From: Gammaproteobacteria bacterium
GTDB taxonomy: Bacteria; Pseudomonadota; Gammaproteobacteria; GCA-001735895
Reading direction: 5' to 3'
Assembly: GCA_018669845.1 (NCBI GenBank)
Contig: JABHSO010000104.1
Coordinates: 1-64,000 of the forward strand
Length of the DNA: 64,000 bases
Both the position numbers and the translations under genes were made by a program. Shown here one piece after another: positions 62,349-64,000 of this stretch. Every line of letters begins with the position of its first letter. Position 1 is the stretch's first letter. The notes under the pieces were generated by a model. The model made no database searches. It saw only the letters and a list, made by a program, of their open reading frames with translations, and was not told the origin of the DNA.

Positions 62349-63896
62349 CTATACTTTGCCCCGTTGGGGGTGAGTACGTTTTTCCCGGGCGATCATTTTA
62401 TTTAGTCCGTTAACATACGCTTTTGTAGAAGCGATTACGATGTCTGTATCGGCACCCTGGCCATTTACGATATGTCCATCATGCTCCAGTCGAACAGTTA
62501 CTTCGCCCTGTGAGTCGGTGCCACTGGTGATGTTATTCACCGAATATAGTTGAAGCTCTACACCTGAATCTACAATATGTTCTATCGCCTGAAATGATGC
62601 ATCTACCGGACCGCCACCTTCGGCAGCAGCCTGTTTTTCATCGCCATCTATATTTAATGTGATTCTTGCATTGGGTGTTTCTCCTGTTTCACTGCACACC
62701 GATAAACTTACCAGTTTGATCGGCTCATTGGTCAGTTCGGTACTGGTTTCGGTGACCAGGGCCTGCAAGTCTTCATCAAAAATTTCATGTTTTTTATCGG
62801 CCAGTGTTTTGAAGTTAGCAAATACGTCATTGAGTTCTTCTTCCGATGAAAATTCGATGTTCAATTCAGCCATTCGAGATTTGAATGCGTTACGCCCGGA
62901 ATGTTTGCCCAGTACCATTTTATTGGAAGATAATCCCACGTCTTCAGCCCGCATAATTTCATAAGTTTCACGGGATTTAAGAATGCCGTCCTGATGGATA
63001 CCTGCTTCATGGGCAAAGGCATTGGCACCGACAATAGCTTTATTGGGTTGCACTGCAAATCCAGTAATACCTGACACCAGACGCGAACAATTCATTATCT
63101 GAGTTGTATCCAGTTTAGAATCGCAGTCAAACACATCCTGCCGTGTTCGTACTGCCATAATAATTTCTTCCAGAGATGCATTACCTGCACGCTCTCCCAG
63201 TCCATTGATGGTGCATTCCACCTGTCTGGCTCCATTTAAAACGGAAGACAATGAGTTGGCTACCGCAAGTCCCAGGTCATTATGACAATGCACAGAAAAA
63301 ATTGCCTTGTCAGAATTGGGTACTCGTTGTATTAAATCTTTTATTAAATTCCCAAATTGATGTGGAATGTTATAACCCACTGTATCTGGAATATTAATGG
63401 TGGTGGCACCCTCCTTGATAACGGCTTCAATAATACGACACAGGAAGTCAGGTTCAGAACGACCAGCATCTTCCGGTGAAAACTCAATATCATTGGTATA
63501 TTTTTTTGCCATTCTGACTGCAGCAACCGCCTGTTCAACAACCTGATCTGGAGTCAATCTCAGCTTTTGTTCCATATGAATAGGGGATGTTGCTATGAAG
63601 GTATGGATTCGTCCGGAATTGGCGGGTTTAATCGCTTCACCTGCACGATCGATATCAATTTGTTTTGCTCGTGCAAGGGCACAGATTGTGCTGTCTTTAA
63701 TGACACTGGCCACTGATTTGACGGCTTCGAAATCACCATTACTGGCAATCGGGAATCCAGCTTCAATAACGTCAACACGCATTTTTTCCAGAGCTTTGGC
63801 GATACGAATTTTTTCGTCGGATGTCATTGATGCGCCAGGGCTCTGCTCGCCATCGCGTAATGTGGTATCAAATATGATTAATCTATCTTTGCTCAT
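62349..63896 (-). CDS. leuA: 2-isopropylmalate synthase
   Basis: A 515-residue enzyme condensing acetyl-CoA with 2-oxoisovalerate, the first committed step of leucine synthesis. The catalytic TIM barrel opens [17 protein letters not shown] and contains the metal-ligand [13 protein letters not shown]. The C-terminal allosteric LeuA_dimer domain (leucine feedback) is present from about residue 390. The remaining leu genes are not in the window. Its leader extends to the window edge, and a stem CTGCC/GGCAG at 63975-63988 is the only structure seen; attenuation could not be judged. Confidence 0.97.
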   Translation of the reverse strand: MSKDRLIIFDTTLRDGEQSPGASMTSDEKIRIAKALEKMRVDVIEAGFPIASNGDFEAVKSVASVIKDSTICALARAKQIDIDRAGEAIKPANSGRIHTFIATSPIHMEQKLRLTPDQVVEQAVAAVRMAKKYTNDIEFSPEDAGRSEPDFLCRIIEAVIKEGATTINIPDTVGYNIPHQFGNLIKDLIQRVPNSDKAIFSVHCHNDLGLAVANSLSSVLNGARQVECTINGLGERAGNASLEEIIMAVRTRQDVFDCDSKLDTTQIMNCSRLVSGITGFAVQPNKAIVGANAFAHEAGIHQDGILKSRETYEIMRAEDVGLSSNKMVLGKHSGRNAFKSRMAELNIEFSSEEELNDVFANFKTLADKKHEIFDEDLQALVTETSTELTNEPIKLVSLSVCSETGETPNARITLNIDGDEKQAAAEGGGPVDASFQAIEHIVDSGVELQLYSVNNITSGTDSQGEVTVRLEHDGHIVNGQGADTDIVIASTKAYVNGLNKMIAREKRTHPQRGKV

Positions 63897-64000
63897 GATT
63901 TGTCTTCTGAGTTAGGTTTGTTATGGGGTTGTTGTTTGTTATTTACGTACAAGACCTCGCCAGGTATCTATAGGCTGCCCTACGGCAGAAACAGGCTCAG

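Noticed and set aside
63897-64000. Leader-peptide attenuator upstream of leuA
   Set aside because: Only 104 bases are visible. No short frame with leucine codons or terminator-type hairpin could be seen apart from a 5-bp stem.

Overview
The window is about 64 kb of gene-dense bacterial chromosome, AT-leaning by eye, and reads as the core genome of a gammaproteobacterium outside the Enterobacterales. The evidence is in gene families and gene order: yhdP-nitrilase-tldD with yjgA/pmbA, purM-purN, DUF2066-hda with DUF2069/wrbA/arsC, ypjD and ffh-rpsP-rimM-trmD-rplS, xseB-ispA-dxs, plus plsB, prfC and tusE. I see no tRNA, rRNA, CRISPR array, prophage, integrase or transposase. Genus-level assignment is not possible by reading alone.

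Layout. 1-7.0 kb: end of yhdP, a small secreted protein, a nitrilase-family amidase, the TldD/TldE(PmbA) protease pair with yjgA on the opposite strand between them, and a DsrE-like exported protein. 7.0-9.5 kb (minus): purM-purN-DUF3108. 9.6-12.9 kb: DUF2066 and hda facing DUF2069, wrbA and arsC. 13.3-19.3 kb (plus): a LysM lipoprotein, two exported thioredoxin-fold proteins, a TolC/HlyD pair and a stand-alone GspE/PilB-type ATPase. 19.3-22.4 kb (minus): lytic transglycosylase, proS, a MIF-like tautomerase and a DUF4124 protein. 22.7-25.0 kb (plus): LysR regulator, small acidic protein, AI-2E/PerM-type permease. 25.2-30.5 kb: bcp diverging from dapA, a very short BamC-like lipoprotein, an MBL hydrolase and a pair of uncharacterised membrane proteins. 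30.6-38.9 kb (minus): folE2, tusE-like, cold-shock protein, dxs, ispA, xseB, radA, a CNNM/CorC-type protein and ypjD. 39.6-46.3 kb (plus): class-II cyclic-nucleotide phosphodiesterase-like protein, ffh, rpsP-rimM-trmD-rplS, a TPR-like exported protein and ogt. 46.4-51.8 kb (plus): htpG behind a sigma-32 type promoter, PilZ protein, FAD oxidoreductase, HDOD protein, trxC and hsp15. 52.0-55.9 kb (plus): a six-gene accessory-looking cluster. 56.0-63.9 kb (minus): leuA, family-4 uracil-DNA glycosylase, rimI, prfC, DUF3187, plsB.

The most unusual unit is the 52-56 kb cluster: an ArsR repressor with CxC metal-site cysteines, a secreted two-domain rhodanese, a secreted metallo-beta-lactamase-fold protein whose HxHxDH motif is replaced, a DUF318-type permease, an AhpD-like protein ending in three vicinal-cysteine pairs, and a minimal CxxC thioredoxin. 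Palindromes sit on its apparent promoters. It looks like a thiol/metalloid handling and export system. Only the ArsR, permease and thioredoxin parts have well-known parallels.

Two families of non-coding repeats are dispersed in intergenic space: a pair of elements of about 150 bp with CACGAAG-rich terminal inverted repeats, and three copies of a short GTAGGGTGCGC-type palindromic sequence, two of them at convergent gene ends.
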